DNA from: a virus
Reading direction: 5' to 3' (one strand)
DNA length: 64,000 nt
IMG/VR virus record: IMGVR_UViG_3300033571_019687
Location: 62,001-126,000 of that record
Below the pieces are notes generated by a model that was given only the letters and a program-made list of their open reading frames with translations, was not told where the DNA came from and searched no databases. The translations under genes and the position numbers were made by a program. Positions 1-10,644 of the stretch are shown one piece after another (within the stretch, counting starts at the first letter, position 1; each line of letters starts with the position of its first letter).

Positions 1-2
1 CA

Positions 3-3000
3 AACCATAGTTATGATAAAACTATAAATGCTGAATATAAAAAGGGTAATAAAGGGTTAGTAAATGATATTAAATATTATGATACTTTAGGTGCTGGTGG
101 TTATAATGTGTTTGAGACAGGTCAATTAGGTAACAATCCTAAGTTAAATGATATGGCTGGTCAATATACTGCATTAGAAACAGAACTTAAAAATATAAGT
201 CCGGGTAATAATATTACCATAAAGGTTAAAACTTATGCAAGTCCGTTAGGTACACAAGAAAATAATAGATCTCTTGTTGGTAGAAGATTCATATCAATAG
301 TTAAATGGTTAGTAAAAGATATATTTGCTGGACTTGAAGATAGTGCTGGGATTCAAATAGACCCAAATTCATTATCATATACATCGGTTAGTTCTTCATA
401 TACTTTTTATAGAATATCATCTAATGGTGTTAAAGATACTATAAAAATAGAAAGTATAGAAGCTACTGCTAAAGACGCAGAGTCTACATATAGAGATATT
501 AATGATTTAACTGTAAATGATTTGAGTACTATAACTTTTAATAATGTTAGCTATCCAGTTTTTTATGTTGAATCTGGTGGTGAAACTTATATGGGTGTTT
601 TAGGTATATCTGATACAGTAAACGATGTTAAAGCTAGGGATATTCTTAAAACTAATTTTGCAAGTATTAGTGGTCAAACTCAAGGTATAGCAGGACCTGA
701 GTTTATCGGTGCTCTCAATTCGTTAGGTCAAGATAGAGTTAAAGCAGATTATATTGTTGGGGTTACTTCAAAAGAGGCATCATTTGCTAGACGTGCTGAG
801 ATTAGCGTTGAAATAACACAAAATCAATCACCAGATGATGTACAACTTGTTCAACCTACTTTAATTAATAATAAACCACCTCTTGAAACTAATTTTACAA
901 AAAGAGAGATTGCCCAAAAGTTATTAAACTCATTAATAACTGAATGTGATTATTTTGATTATCTTGAAGAAACAAGTCCGGTTTATTTGAGTAAAATAAA
1001 AGATAAGATTAAGTATTTTACACCTGCATTTCATTCAATGACACCAGAAGGTTTAAATGCGAGATTAACATTTTTGCAACAATGTCTAAGACCGGGTGAA
1101 ACAATTAAAAATGCTGATGGTACAACATGTGATGCAAAAAATACTGCATTTGGTAGACCACCAGTATGTGTACTTAGAATAGGTGATTTTTACAACACAA
1201 AAATTATCATTGATAACATATCGTTTACACCAGAACCTTTAATATTGGATCTAAACCCAGAAGGTATAGGTGTTCAACCTATGATTGTTAATGTAAGCAT
1301 GTCTGTTAAGTTATTAGGCGGATCAGGTCTTAAAAATTATGTTGATCAATTACAAACAGCATTATCATTTGATTATTATGCTAATACTGAAATATATGAT
1401 CCAAGGTCTTTTGCTAATACTGATCTTGAATCAAGAAATGCTATTAATCAAGAAGTAAATCCATTAACTGGTCAATTAGATTTGGTTGAAATAACTAAGA
1501 CCATAGAAAATGTATTCTCAAATGCCCCTAGAATTGATTCTAACGGTGCCAAAGGTACAATAGGTAAGTTGGTTAGGAAAACCATAAGCAAGGGCTTAAA
1601 TGACATTTATGACGATAATACAGGTGAAGGAACAGAGTTTAAAGAAGACCCTATATTTGATTTGTGTTTAATAGAAAGTAATTATCAAAATAGTTCGTTT
1701 GATACAGTTGAATTATCATATAAACCAGTATATGATGATATGTATAGAGCGTATAGTAAAAATATTAGTGCTTTAATTAATCATTATGATTATACTGACG
1801 ATGATATGTATCCGTTAAAATCACTTTTTAATAGATATTATAGTACAGATATTATTAGTGGTGATAATGTAGACACAAGTGCAAGTTATTTTGATAATGA
1901 AAAAGGTTATAAAAAAACCAATATCATTTTTAATGAGTTATTAAGAGATAGAACAGGTAATAAATTGAATGTAAACAGTACGGATATATACCCTAATTTA
2001 TATCCTGTATATGATATGTTTGAATTACCTAAAAACGGTGTTATAAATGATTTAACAGTAGTTAATGCAAATAACGGCATATTGGATTCTGATTATGAAA
2101 CTACACCTATAAAGTATTTTGATGATAATGTTAAGACTAGATATAATCAATTATCAAATTTGATATTTGATACTATGACTGATAAGTTAAATACGGATCT
2201 GCATGCAATGTTTTTGTATAACACACCAAATAATAATGTCTATGAAAGGTATTTTACTACATTTGATAAGAAATACAAAAACAAATTAAGATCATTGCTT
2301 ATAAATGAATTTAATAAGTATAGAGATAACTTTTTAAGTCGTCAAAATATTGGTATAAATGGTGTTAATACATCAGCACAACAATTTGGAAAAGCTTTAT
2401 ATAGTTTAGTACCAGTATTAGAAGGTTTTGATGCTGAATATCAGGTTGATAATAATTCATTATCAATATATGAGATATTACCAAATCAAAAAAGACTGAG
2501 TGCTGATGGCAAATCTTATTTTGGTTATTCACCATTCCATAGTGTTTTAATGCCTAATGGTGATGTTGTTGATTTTAAAACATTGAGTAGTGGATGGCTT
2601 AGTGCATATACAGGTACTACTGGTAATGTCGAATTTTTGATAAATCAGTTAACACAAAATTCATCAGAAGGGTTACCGCAAGCAGATTTCATTGGTAATA
2701 ATACTAGTGAAATTTATCAAATACCTACAGCTTATGGTTATGTATGTAATGATATACTTAATTCTTATGATAATGATAGATTCAACGATTATATGACAGA
2801 GGTATATGGTACAAAAAAATATGAACCTGTATACACATTTGAAAAACTATCGATGGAATTTTTTGAGTTTAGTAATAAAATGGCTGGGTTTAGTTTTAGT
2901 GATATAGTTAACTTTGATTCATATAATATAGAATTAGGTTTAAACAAGTCGTTTAATTTTAATACATTCTATGTTCAATCTTCTGGTGATACTTCACTCA

Positions 3001-3695
3001 AAAAAGAATCATTAAAAGTGGTATTAGATACAGATCATGATTTTGATGATATACCATATATGATATTAACTGGTAGTACATTATTAGCAGGTATAGACGA
3101 TTTATCTGGTAAATTAGGAGGTTATTTTAATTACGGTTCTTTTAATTGTGATACAACAAATATTGTTGGGTTAGATAACAATGTTAAAACAAATATTGAT
3201 ACACTTAAAAATAACAATCAAAGTACTTTTATTTCTTTGGTACCTGAATATTTGTTATTAGGATTTATCAAAACATTATTAGATAAACAATCTACTATAG
3301 TCAGTGAAATGGAAGCGTTTATTGATAGCAATAAGCCATTAAGAAATAATGTTGTTGATCAAAACAAAATTGCATCTATGAAAACTATTTTAGGTTTGTT
3401 GTTTAAGAACTTATCTAAATTTTATGGTGACGTATCTAGTTATAATAAGACATACAGTACACAGTATAAAAATGCTGTTTTAAGTAATGTTAAATCATTT
3501 ACAACAAATGTATTAGCAAATCAGTTACCTAACAATAGTGTTACAACTGTTAGCAATCCAGACACAACAAATATTGAAGGTAGAATATTCAATGCGTTAG
3601 GTAAAGGTACAGATAATGATTATACACTTTTATTGAGACAATCAAGTAAACCTTGGACTAGAGCAATACAAGTGGCAGTTGATTTAACCAAATAA
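3..3695 (+). CDS. Large baseplate/tail structural protein (5' end outside window)
   Basis: The reading frame is open from the first bases of the window with no stop and no plausible start, so the gene begins upstream; about 1230 residues are visible. A conserved-looking core around bases 1165-1400 holds a run of the type CVLRIGDFYNTKIIID followed by LNPEGIGVQPM and then a GGSGL segment and an NTEIYD motif. This arrangement is what I associate with tube- or baseplate-type structural proteins of T4-like phages, but I cannot name the T4 counterpart. The rest is rich in Asn, Asp, Tyr and Ser and has no catalytic motif that I recognise. It is followed after 4 nt by a gp53/LysM-like gene and then by two hub-type genes, which supports a role in the central baseplate. 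A gp48/gp54-like tube-initiator role is possible but unproven. Confidence 0.6.
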   Translation, partial: NHSYDKTINAEYKKGNKGLVNDIKYYDTLGAGGYNVFETGQLGNNPKLNDMAGQYTALETELKNISPGNNITIKVKTYASPLGTQENNRSLVGRRFISIVKWLVKDIFAGLEDSAGIQIDPNSLSYTSVSSSYTFYRISSNGVKDTIKIESIEATAKDAESTYRDINDLTVNDLSTITFNNVSYPVFYVESGGETYMGVLGISDTVNDVKARDILKTNFASISGQTQGIAGPEFIGALNSLGQDRVKADYIVGVTSKEASFARRAEISVEITQNQSPDDVQLVQPTLINNKPPLETNFTKREIAQKLLNSLITECDYFDYLEETSPVYLSKIKDKIKYFTPAFHSMTPEGLNARLTFLQQCLRPGETIKNADGTTCDAKNTAFGRPPVCVLRIGDFYNTKIIIDNISFTPEPLILDLNPEGIGVQPMIVNVSMSVKLLGGSGLKNYVDQLQTALSFDYYANTEIYDPRSFANTDLESRNAINQEVNPLTGQLDLVEITKTIENVFSNAPRIDSNGAKGTIGKLVRKTISKGLNDIYDDNTGEGTEFKEDPIFDLCLIESNYQNSSFDTVELSYKPVYDDMYRAYSKNISALINHYDYTDDDMYPLKSLFNRYYSTDIISGDNVDTSASYFDNEKGYKKTNIIFNELLRDRTGNKLNVNSTDIYPNLYPVYDMFELPKNGVINDLTVVNANNGILDSDYETTPIKYFDDNVKTRYNQLSNLIFDTMTDKLNTDLHAMFLYNTPNNNVYERYFTTFDKKYKNKLRSLLINEFNKYRDNFLSRQNIGINGVNTSAQQFGKALYSLVPVLEGFDAEYQVDNNSLSIYEILPNQKRLSADGKSYFGYSPFHSVLMPNGDVVDFKTLSSGWLSAYTGTTGNVEFLINQLTQNSSEGLPQADFIGNNTSEIYQIPTAYGYVCNDILNSYDNDRFNDYMTEVYGTKKYEPVYTFEKLSMEFFEFSNKMAGFSFSDIVNFDSYNIELGLNKSFNFNTFYVQSSGDTSLKKESLKVVLDTDHDFDDIPYMILTGSTLLAGIDDLSGKLGGYFNYGSFNCDTTNIVGLDNNVKTNIDTLKNNNQSTFISLVPEYLLLGFIKTLLDKQSTIVSEMEAFIDSNKPLRNNVVDQNKIASMKTILGLLFKNLSKFYGDVSSYNKTYSTQYKNAVLSNVKSFTTNVLANQLPNNSVTTVSNPDTTNIEGRIFNALGKGTDNDYTLLLRQSSKPWTRAIQVAVDLTK

Positions 3696-3699
3696 AGAT

Positions 3700-4023
3700 A
3701 TGAACTATACATATTACAACAGATATAAGGGCATGATAAATGATAATACTTTCAATATTATGCCAAATATAAAATTAACTGATAAAGTTAGCGATAAATT
3801 TGTTATATTTGACCCGGTTAAGAATAGACTTGATAAATTGAGTCAAGAATATTATAATACACCATATTTTGGTTGGTTAATTATGTTAGCTAATCCAGAA
3901 TATGATTATGAGTATGATATACCATCCGGTGTTGTTATTAGGGTACCATATCCTCTTAATGATACATTGAATGATTATCAGGCTAAATTAAGTGAGTATA
4001 AGAGACAATATGTTAACAACTAA
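3700..4023 (+). CDS. Baseplate wedge protein, gp53/LysM-like
   Basis: A 107-residue protein. The segment from about residue 37 to 85 (LDKLSQEYYNTPYFGWLIML followed by ANPEY and then IPSGVVIRVPYP) has the LysM-like pattern found in small tail proteins such as P2 gpX and T4 gp53: a helix with L..IS..YYG.P.Y.W.I..AN, then a turn and an IP.G..I..P strand. In T4, gp53 joins adjacent baseplate wedges. This version is much shorter than T4 gp53 (about 196 residues), so it may keep only the LysM core. It lies 4 nt after the preceding structural gene and overlaps the next by 14 nt, which indicates one operon. The family call is fairly secure; equivalence to gp53 rather than to a gpX-type protein is inferred. 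Confidence 0.65.
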   Translation: MNYTYYNRYKGMINDNTFNIMPNIKLTDKVSDKFVIFDPVKNRLDKLSQEYYNTPYFGWLIMLANPEYDYEYDIPSGVVIRVPYPLNDTLNDYQAKLSEYKRQYVNN

Positions 4024-6358
4024 TAATGATATTTTATCTGTTGTAAAAAATAACCTTTTAGTTATTGACCCAAATAAGGTTATTGATAACTATAATAAGG
4101 TTGCGGATAGATATGTAAAACAGGAGGATCTAATAATGTATGCAAACCTTAAGGCTGTTATAAAACAACAGACCGGGGTTTATGTTGGTCCAAATGGTAG
4201 TGTAGAAAAACAGAACAATACTGATAAAGAGATCAATCTAGGTGAAGTTAGATTTAATCTATTAAATCCACAAGATAAAAATACAAATGGTCAATATGAG
4301 TTTAAGAATGTTTTAACCAATCAATACTTAGATTATGAAGGTAAAGGGTACTCGGACACATTTGGTATTCAATCAATAAGTATTAATCAAAATGCTTCAT
4401 TGGTATCTCAAGTTAGCATTACTTTTGTTGATGTTCAAGGTAGGACATTAATGGAACGTGGTAATGAAGAAAATAACCCATATAATTTATTTTATACATT
4501 TCCTTATCCACAATTTATATTAACAGTTAAGGGTTATTATGGTATGACTGTTGACTACCCTTTATATCTATTGAAGACTAATAATACTTTTGATTCTAGT
4601 ACAGGAAATTATACAGTTACATGTGAATTTCTATCAAGAACTTATGGTGTTTTTAATAGCTTTTATAGTATATATGGGTTAATTGCACCATATCTAATTA
4701 AATTAGATACCGGAGAATATTTGGGTAGTAATTTATTAAAAAGGTTATATGAACTCCAAAATGCTGATATTGCATCAAAATATGTAAATCAACCTGACAT
4801 GATAAGAGCATTAACAATTGAAGGTGCTCCAACCATGATTGATTTATATACTGCAATAGATTCGTTAACTGAAAGCGGATTTGGTACTAATGTTAATAGT
4901 CTAAGTATTAAGACAACTATTGATACTATTAATAACTCTAAGATTAGGTTAGAAAATTCTAGGTTTATTATAGGTAACGCTTTTAACAATAAGAACAATT
5001 CTTTAATTGATAACGAGCTAAAAGCTATTGTTACAACATTACAAAATTTATCTCCTATATTACCGGCAATAGATAATGATATTAAGTTATATTCTTCATA
5101 TACACAATCTATTTTCAATAAAAATATAGAAGACACTATAACAAAAATTAATAAGGAATTATCAATACTCAACGAAAAACTTGTTAATGAGCAAGTGTCA
5201 GACATAAAAAACAAATTGGGTTTTGAGCCTAGCATAAGAAATATCACAAGAGTATTATTAAACTCTATGGAGGTATTCTTATATTTACTGTCAGAGGTAT
5301 CATTTGCTGCAAAATCACAGTTGTTTTATGATGGTAATAGAAGGGATATACACATTAATACTATTAAGCAATATGCTTTTGATACTATTAATGGTAAGAA
5401 CTTATACCCATTCCCAAATTATTATAAAGATAATAATGGTACACCTTCTAAAATATATCCCGGAGAAGATCAAAGAAATGTTAAATGGGCTGAGGTATAT
5501 TTTATTGATGAAATATATAGATCAATACAAGTTATAAAAGATAGAATTAGCCCCGAAATGGCTGATCAACTTGGTATCTCTCAAATATTAACAGGCCATT
5601 TAGATCCTAATAAAGCACCAAAGGATAAATTCATATCAAACAATGAAGAGGATATTTTGGCCGAAATAATACTTGATATGTATATTTACTTTACTTCAAA
5701 GGGTTACTCATTATTAGAAAATAACCTTAATGATGATGTTTTAGACAATATTGCACAAAGTTTTATTGATTTTCAAATACAGTTATTAGAATATAAAATA
5801 GATAAGTCTGATAAAAATGCTATATATTCTACTATCAGTAAGATGATTGACATTATTAATAGACCTAATTCAAATGGTGACGCATTAACTTCTATAAAAG
5901 AATATTTTTCAGTTAAAGTCGGTGATAAAATGCCTAGTATAGTAAAAGAATTTAGAGATGTATTTAGTAAATCAACTGATTATATTCAACAAAGAACTGA
6001 ATTAAATAAAATATATGTTAAGTATAATTTAACTGGTAATGATTTATACTCTAAACTGTTAAACATAAGTTTTGATTTTAAAAATAAGATTGAAAGTTAT
6101 GCTAATCTTAATAATTTAGTAGATAGTGTTAACTATAATAAACCGGATATTAGTAAATCAATAAATGGTGTTATAAAAGATATCATACAACTAGATATAA
6201 GTGACGGTATATTAAATCAGCAAATATTTAATATTGCGAATAGCGGAGTTTTTATACCCACAACTCATAATTTATCAGAAAATAATATAACTTATAAAGC
6301 ATTATTTGTTGAAGATGCTTTTAAAGGTTTAAGTAATTATACTAGTTTAATTAAGTAA
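4010..6358 (+). CDS. Putative baseplate hub protein
   Basis: About 782 residues. I chose the ATG at 4010, which overlaps the previous gene by 14 nt; the frame can be extended to a GTG at 3992, but ATG starts are the rule here. Residues about 100-230 look like a folded beta-rich domain: alternating strands (VSQVSITFVDVQGRTLMERG), then YPQFILTVKGYYGMTVDYPL and a YTVTCEFLSRTYG segment. This is the kind of pattern seen in hub/spike-carrier proteins. The C-terminal two thirds are helical and Asn/Asp/Lys-rich with no catalytic motif. It lies between the gp53-like protein and a hub-lysozyme fusion and shares its stop region with the next start (TAATG, 1 nt overlap). A gp27-like hub role is inferred from content and position only. 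Confidence 0.5.
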   Translation: MLTTNNDILSVVKNNLLVIDPNKVIDNYNKVADRYVKQEDLIMYANLKAVIKQQTGVYVGPNGSVEKQNNTDKEINLGEVRFNLLNPQDKNTNGQYEFKNVLTNQYLDYEGKGYSDTFGIQSISINQNASLVSQVSITFVDVQGRTLMERGNEENNPYNLFYTFPYPQFILTVKGYYGMTVDYPLYLLKTNNTFDSSTGNYTVTCEFLSRTYGVFNSFYSIYGLIAPYLIKLDTGEYLGSNLLKRLYELQNADIASKYVNQPDMIRALTIEGAPTMIDLYTAIDSLTESGFGTNVNSLSIKTTIDTINNSKIRLENSRFIIGNAFNNKNNSLIDNELKAIVTTLQNLSPILPAIDNDIKLYSSYTQSIFNKNIEDTITKINKELSILNEKLVNEQVSDIKNKLGFEPSIRNITRVLLNSMEVFLYLLSEVSFAAKSQLFYDGNRRDIHINTIKQYAFDTINGKNLYPFPNYYKDNNGTPSKIYPGEDQRNVKWAEVYFIDEIYRSIQVIKDRISPEMADQLGISQILTGHLDPNKAPKDKFISNNEEDILAEIILDMYIYFTSKGYSLLENNLNDDVLDNIAQSFIDFQIQLLEYKIDKSDKNAIYSTISKMIDIINRPNSNGDALTSIKEYFSVKVGDKMPSIVKEFRDVFSKSTDYIQQRTELNKIYVKYNLTGNDLYSKLLNISFDFKNKIESYANLNNLVDSVNYNKPDISKSINGVIKDIIQLDISDGILNQQIFNIANSGVFIPTTHNLSENNITYKALFVEDAFKGLSNYTSLIK

Positions 6359-9300
6359 TGCTAACACATAGTGAATTTATAAAAAGTATTAGTCCTATAT
6401 TTGAAAATTTTATTCTATTAGATGATGATGTCATAGATAGAAGCAGTGAAAGTGTTTCACATAGAGAAAAACTTTATTTGGGTGAGACTAATAATAATTC
6501 ATTAAATAACTCTTTTTCATACAAAGGGGTAAAAAAAGTGTTACCTTATATTTTACCGGAAGCTACTATTAACTTTAATGACCAAGAGTTTGTTAAAATG
6601 TTTTTAAGTAATACCGGCTATATTAAAATACCTCTTTCTTTAGCGTTAAAATTAAAACTCGCATTTGATACTTTAACTGACAGAGTATTAACCGATGATA
6701 CTACAGAATTTAGGCTTTCATCAAAAACACTTGAAGAATTATTAACAGAAAATGTTGATAAAGATGAGATAAATAGGTTATTAAATGATATTAGAGTATC
6801 AAGCAACTCAGATGTTTCATTACCTAATATAGCTATAGATTTTGCCAAAGAGAATTTATATGAAGACATTACACTATCAGCTTTAAGAAAGTTATTGGTT
6901 AAAATACCAAATTTTGATGCCGAAAGTATTAATATATATGCAGAGAAATTATATGGTGCTTATGTTTTGGGAGGATATAGTTATAAATTCATACAGAATT
7001 ACTCTACTTTTATTAAAGATTTTAATGATAGATTAACATTACTATATGCTAACTCTAGCAGGGATAAATTATTAAGTCATAAAGATTCTAATTTACAAAG
7101 CGTATTTATTATGTATTGTAAATTAAAGGCTGATTATATTCAAGGTAATATATCAGATTCTGAATATAATCAAATAATAGATGAATTAAACAATAATAAA
7201 TGCAATGATAGTGCATTAAGTAATTACCCAAAAATTATATGGTATATTACTAATTATTTACTTGAACCAAATAAAACACAAAAGACACCTAGAAGTCAAC
7301 TAAATAGACCAGTTTCTACAACAGATGCTAGAGTGTTTCTTAATAAACATTGGGAATATAAAAAGAGGTTATATACCGAAGAACTTTTTGATACTAAAAA
7401 GTGGAATATAGATCAAACCGGTAATATATTATTATTACCATCATTTGGTGGTATAAACTTAAATATAAGCAGCATATTGCCTAATATTACTACTAATACT
7501 CCAACAGTATATTCAAAATTTTTATGGTTTGATAATCTTGCAAATGATAAACCAAGTATATCAATATCAAGGGGTGAGTTAAAGAATATATCAAACACTA
7601 AAGTAGCGTCTGGAAAAATTACAACAGACTTGTTGTTAACTAAACTTAATTTACTTGATACCATTTCTAATTTTAATTATACCGAATATACATTAACAGT
7701 TGATAAAATATTATCATTGATAATGACAGTTGGTTATGATGATATAGAAGAAATTATAACACCTATAGGTACTATAAGTTATACGAAAGATGATTTATTT
7801 TCCATCATAGTTGCTAATGAGAGTAATTATGCTGAATACATGCGTGTATATAAGTTAGGGAGATTAATCAATGTCAGCCTAGCATCAGCACAAAATAATA
7901 GGTATAACAAAGTAATTCAAGAATACATATCTCAGTTTATTATTGTAAGAAATGACGAATTTATAGATTTAGATAATGACTTTTATAAATTACCATTTTT
8001 ACCAAATATTTTGTATAATGTTTCAAATGATACAGAATTTGCGACTAGTTTAATTGGGACATTTGATATGAACGGCATTAATGTTAACTTATTTGATAAG
8101 TTAAAAGAACAGTCACCTTATGTCAATGATATTACTTTAAGTGGTATTAGGGATAGTAAAATGATACCTTATACTCTATCAACTGGTAGTAGATTTAACA
8201 GTAATTCTATATCATTTAATTATATTACTCAATTAGAATCTGATAAAATTGCTGCTAGAAACAATTTGATTAATAATCATATAATTAATACACATAAGTT
8301 AATTCGTTATTCGTTAAATAAACTTAAGTTAAAACTATTACAGTACACAAATTCTAATAGCGAATCGTTTATTTTAGGTAATAATTCAAATAATGATATT
8401 GTTAAATTTAAAGCTGATACCTATTATAATTTAAAAGATATACATGATAGATATATATCTTTTGGTTTGGATAGTGAGCGTACATATTTGAAACTTGGTG
8501 ATAATATACCTATTAATACCAATGTTGATGACATATTATCTAGGGATTTGTTTTATGCATTTAATTTAGACGCTTACTGTAATACAAATATTGGTGGTGT
8601 TAAAAAGAGCGGGTTCTTTTACAATACATTAAAAATAGTAGATAAAGGTAACAACGACATTGGTCATAAAATGTATGTGGATTTGGTAGATTTAAAATCA
8701 ATACTTAATATTAAGGTTGATAATACATTTAATGTTGAGACATTAACTAAAACAACGTATTTTGGATTATTATCTAATATAGCCAAGAATAATAAATTTT
8801 TAATGCACACCATTTCAACCTATGCTAATTTTACATCGGCAATAGGGAATGAAACTCCGCAAGAATATGCAAATAAGTTATTTGGTCAACATACTACATT
8901 AGCAAGGATTGATAATACACCATCTTTGGTATTTCAATTAGCTTCATTAACATCTGAATCTAATAGTAACATATTATATAATCCGATGAATACGTTTTGT
9001 ATGGATATTGATACAACAGATAATGTAATTAAAGTAATTGATGATCCAAAAGGTAAAATACCGACAGATATATTAGATGGGGATGGTTATGTATCATCTT
9101 TTATTGTTGATTTTGCCAATAAAAACCAAAGTATGTTTAAAAACATAACAGTCAGTACGTCAGAATTTACAAACACAGAGGAATCTATAAAATCATTTGT
9201 GAATATGGTGAGTAATACTGCTGAAACCAAGGCAATTGTTTCTAGTAATAACTTATTTAATATCATTCAAAGTAGATCATATACAGCACAGGTTACGTCT

Positions 9301-10389
9301 ATGCTTAATATGACTATACAACCATTATCATATTTTTATCTTAAGAATGTACCTATATTCTATGGTAGTTATTGGATAACAAATATAAAACATGAAATTC
9401 AAGGTAATAGTGGTACTACTACATTTAAGGGTGTTAGACAACCTATAATGTCTTTTGCTGATAATAGGAATACCATCATAAAATATCTCGTTGATATCTT
9501 AGAGAAAGCGGTTACATATAGCGAAGAAAATACCGGTAAAACAAATTCATTATTGCCTTATGATAATGTTAATACTAATTTTGTTACTGTATTCACTAAA
9601 ACCGGAAAGTCGGCAATTATAAAAGTACCTATTAAGTTATCTAATGTACAAACACCTACACAAACACCTACACAAACACCGACTAATAACAATACAGTTG
9701 TTACACCTCCTGCACCTATTATAAATAATAATTCGGCGACTATTACACCTGATACTGTAAATATTGAACCACAAGCTCAAGTTAAAACATTACCTAGTAT
9801 TAGAGCTAGTGTTAATGATGTAAGACTTGTTTTTGAGGAAAGAATAACACAAGCTTCAATAAACGATGATCCGGAAGAGTTTAAGTTGAAGGTGTTACAG
9901 GTAGCATCTGACCTTAAAATTAATCCTAATTGGTTGATGCAAATTATGATGATAGAATCTGGTATAAATACTAGGATTATAAATAGCATAAAAGCTGTAG
10001 GTTTAATACAATTTGTTAAATCTACTGCTAAAAATCTCGGCACAAACACAACTGAGTTGGCTAATATGAAGGGTACTGAACAATTAGATTATGTGTATAA
10101 ATATTTTAATGCAGCTACAAAAGGGTTCCCTACTTTTTATCATTTATATGCATACACATTTTTACCAATTTTATATAGTAGACTAAATGGTAGAGATGAT
10201 GAAAGTATTATCCTACCAGATGGTACTGAAAAAGATCCTACGCTATATAAACGTTTAAATAAACCTTTATATAATAAAGTTGGTAAAACAACATTTGGTG
10301 ATTTTAAACGTAAAGTTAATAAAGCATTAAAGCGGTATTTTAATAATACATTAGCCTATAATAATTTTATTAAGGAAACTATGGTATAA
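6358..10389 (+). CDS. Baseplate hub protein fused to a lytic transglycosylase-like domain
   Basis: A 1343-residue multidomain protein. Around residues 975-1040 there is a hub-type (gpD/gp27-like) strand pattern: a Y.AQV.SMLNMTIQPLSY run, then IFYGSYWITNIKHEI and a TTTFKGVRQP segment. A flexible linker of three QTPT repeats follows (bases 9649-9684, exact or near-exact 12-nt units). Residues about 1160-1343 form a lysozyme/SLT-like domain with a MIESG motif whose Glu (residue 1200) is in the position of the catalytic acid, followed by AVGLIQFVKSTAKNLG. The expected role is local peptidoglycan cleavage during tail penetration, the job done in T4 by gp5. It overlaps the preceding gene by 1 nt. 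The domain call for the C-terminus is strong; the hub part is weaker. It is the last gene before a CTATTTA promoter. Confidence 0.75.
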   Translation: MLTHSEFIKSISPIFENFILLDDDVIDRSSESVSHREKLYLGETNNNSLNNSFSYKGVKKVLPYILPEATINFNDQEFVKMFLSNTGYIKIPLSLALKLKLAFDTLTDRVLTDDTTEFRLSSKTLEELLTENVDKDEINRLLNDIRVSSNSDVSLPNIAIDFAKENLYEDITLSALRKLLVKIPNFDAESINIYAEKLYGAYVLGGYSYKFIQNYSTFIKDFNDRLTLLYANSSRDKLLSHKDSNLQSVFIMYCKLKADYIQGNISDSEYNQIIDELNNNKCNDSALSNYPKIIWYITNYLLEPNKTQKTPRSQLNRPVSTTDARVFLNKHWEYKKRLYTEELFDTKKWNIDQTGNILLLPSFGGINLNISSILPNITTNTPTVYSKFLWFDNLANDKPSISISRGELKNISNTKVASGKITTDLLLTKLNLLDTISNFNYTEYTLTVDKILSLIMTVGYDDIEEIITPIGTISYTKDDLFSIIVANESNYAEYMRVYKLGRLINVSLASAQNNRYNKVIQEYISQFIIVRNDEFIDLDNDFYKLPFLPNILYNVSNDTEFATSLIGTFDMNGINVNLFDKLKEQSPYVNDITLSGIRDSKMIPYTLSTGSRFNSNSISFNYITQLESDKIAARNNLINNHIINTHKLIRYSLNKLKLKLLQYTNSNSESFILGNNSNNDIVKFKADTYYNLKDIHDRYISFGLDSERTYLKLGDNIPINTNVDDILSRDLFYAFNLDAYCNTNIGGVKKSGFFYNTLKIVDKGNNDIGHKMYVDLVDLKSILNIKVDNTFNVETLTKTTYFGLLSNIAKNNKFLMHTISTYANFTSAIGNETPQEYANKLFGQHTTLARIDNTPSLVFQLASLTSESNSNILYNPMNTFCMDIDTTDNVIKVIDDPKGKIPTDILDGDGYVSSFIVDFANKNQSMFKNITVSTSEFTNTEESIKSFVNMVSNTAETKAIVSSNNLFNIIQSRSYTAQVTSMLNMTIQPLSYFYLKNVPIFYGSYWITNIKHEIQGNSGTTTFKGVRQPIMSFADNRNTIIKYLVDILEKAVTYSEENTGKTNSLLPYDNVNTNFVTVFTKTGKSAIIKVPIKLSNVQTPTQTPTQTPTNNNTVVTPPAPIINNNSATITPDTVNIEPQAQVKTLPSIRASVNDVRLVFEERITQASINDDPEEFKLKVLQVASDLKINPNWLMQIMMIESGINTRIINSIKAVGLIQFVKSTAKNLGTNTTELANMKGTEQLDYVYKYFNAATKGFPTFYHLYAYTFLPILYSRLNGRDDESIILPDGTEKDPTLYKRLNKPLYNKVGKTTFGDFKRKVNKALKRYFNNTLAYNNFIKETMV

Positions 10390-10406
10390 TTCTTTTACAT
10401 AATTGA

Positions 10407-10413
10407 CTATTTA
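10407..10413 (+). promoter_or_regulatory. Candidate late promoter (CTATTTA)
   Basis: CTATTTA lies in the 39-nt gap after the hub-lysozyme gene, with exactly 15 nt between the motif and the ATG at 10429. The downstream context (CAATAAA, then TATTATGAG) closely matches the copy before gp25 at 20698. No -35-like element is visible. If it acts as a -10 element, the transcript would start only a few bases before the ATG. Confidence 0.5.
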
Positions 10414-10428
10414 CAATAAACATCTATT

Positions 10429-10644
10429 ATGAGTAATTTAGATAACTTAAATAAATCTATCATTGATAGCTTCAATGATAAGTTAAAAAAAGCAAAAGAG
10501 GAGTCACAAAAAAAAGTGATTGATCCTAAAGATGGTCTTATTCAATATGACAATCTTTTAGAAAAGCCTCTATATACCAAAGACGGTAAAGAGCTTTTGA
10601 CCGAAGAATTACCTATAAGCAACTCATCTAAAAGTTTTCTTTAA
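10429..10644 (+). CDS. Small charged protein of unknown function
   Basis: A 71-residue, Lys/Asp/Glu-rich, probably helical and soluble protein with no recognisable motif, signal or membrane segment. It is the first gene downstream of a CTATTTA promoter and overlaps the next gene by 1 nt (TAATG). Coding is supported by a clean ATG start and by position in a tightly packed operon. The co-transcribed 310-residue partner is also unassigned, so function cannot be inferred beyond probable late expression. Confidence 0.6.
   Translation: MSNLDNLNKSIIDSFNDKLKKAKEESQKKVIDPKDGLIQYDNLLEKPLYTKDGKELLTEELPISNSSKSFL

Noticed and set aside
4789-5247. Minus-strand open frame of 152 codons
   Set aside because: It lies wholly opposite the hub-type gene at 4010-6358, has no promoter and shows a hydrophobic, Ser/Leu-rich composition expected from reading an AT-rich coding strand backwards.
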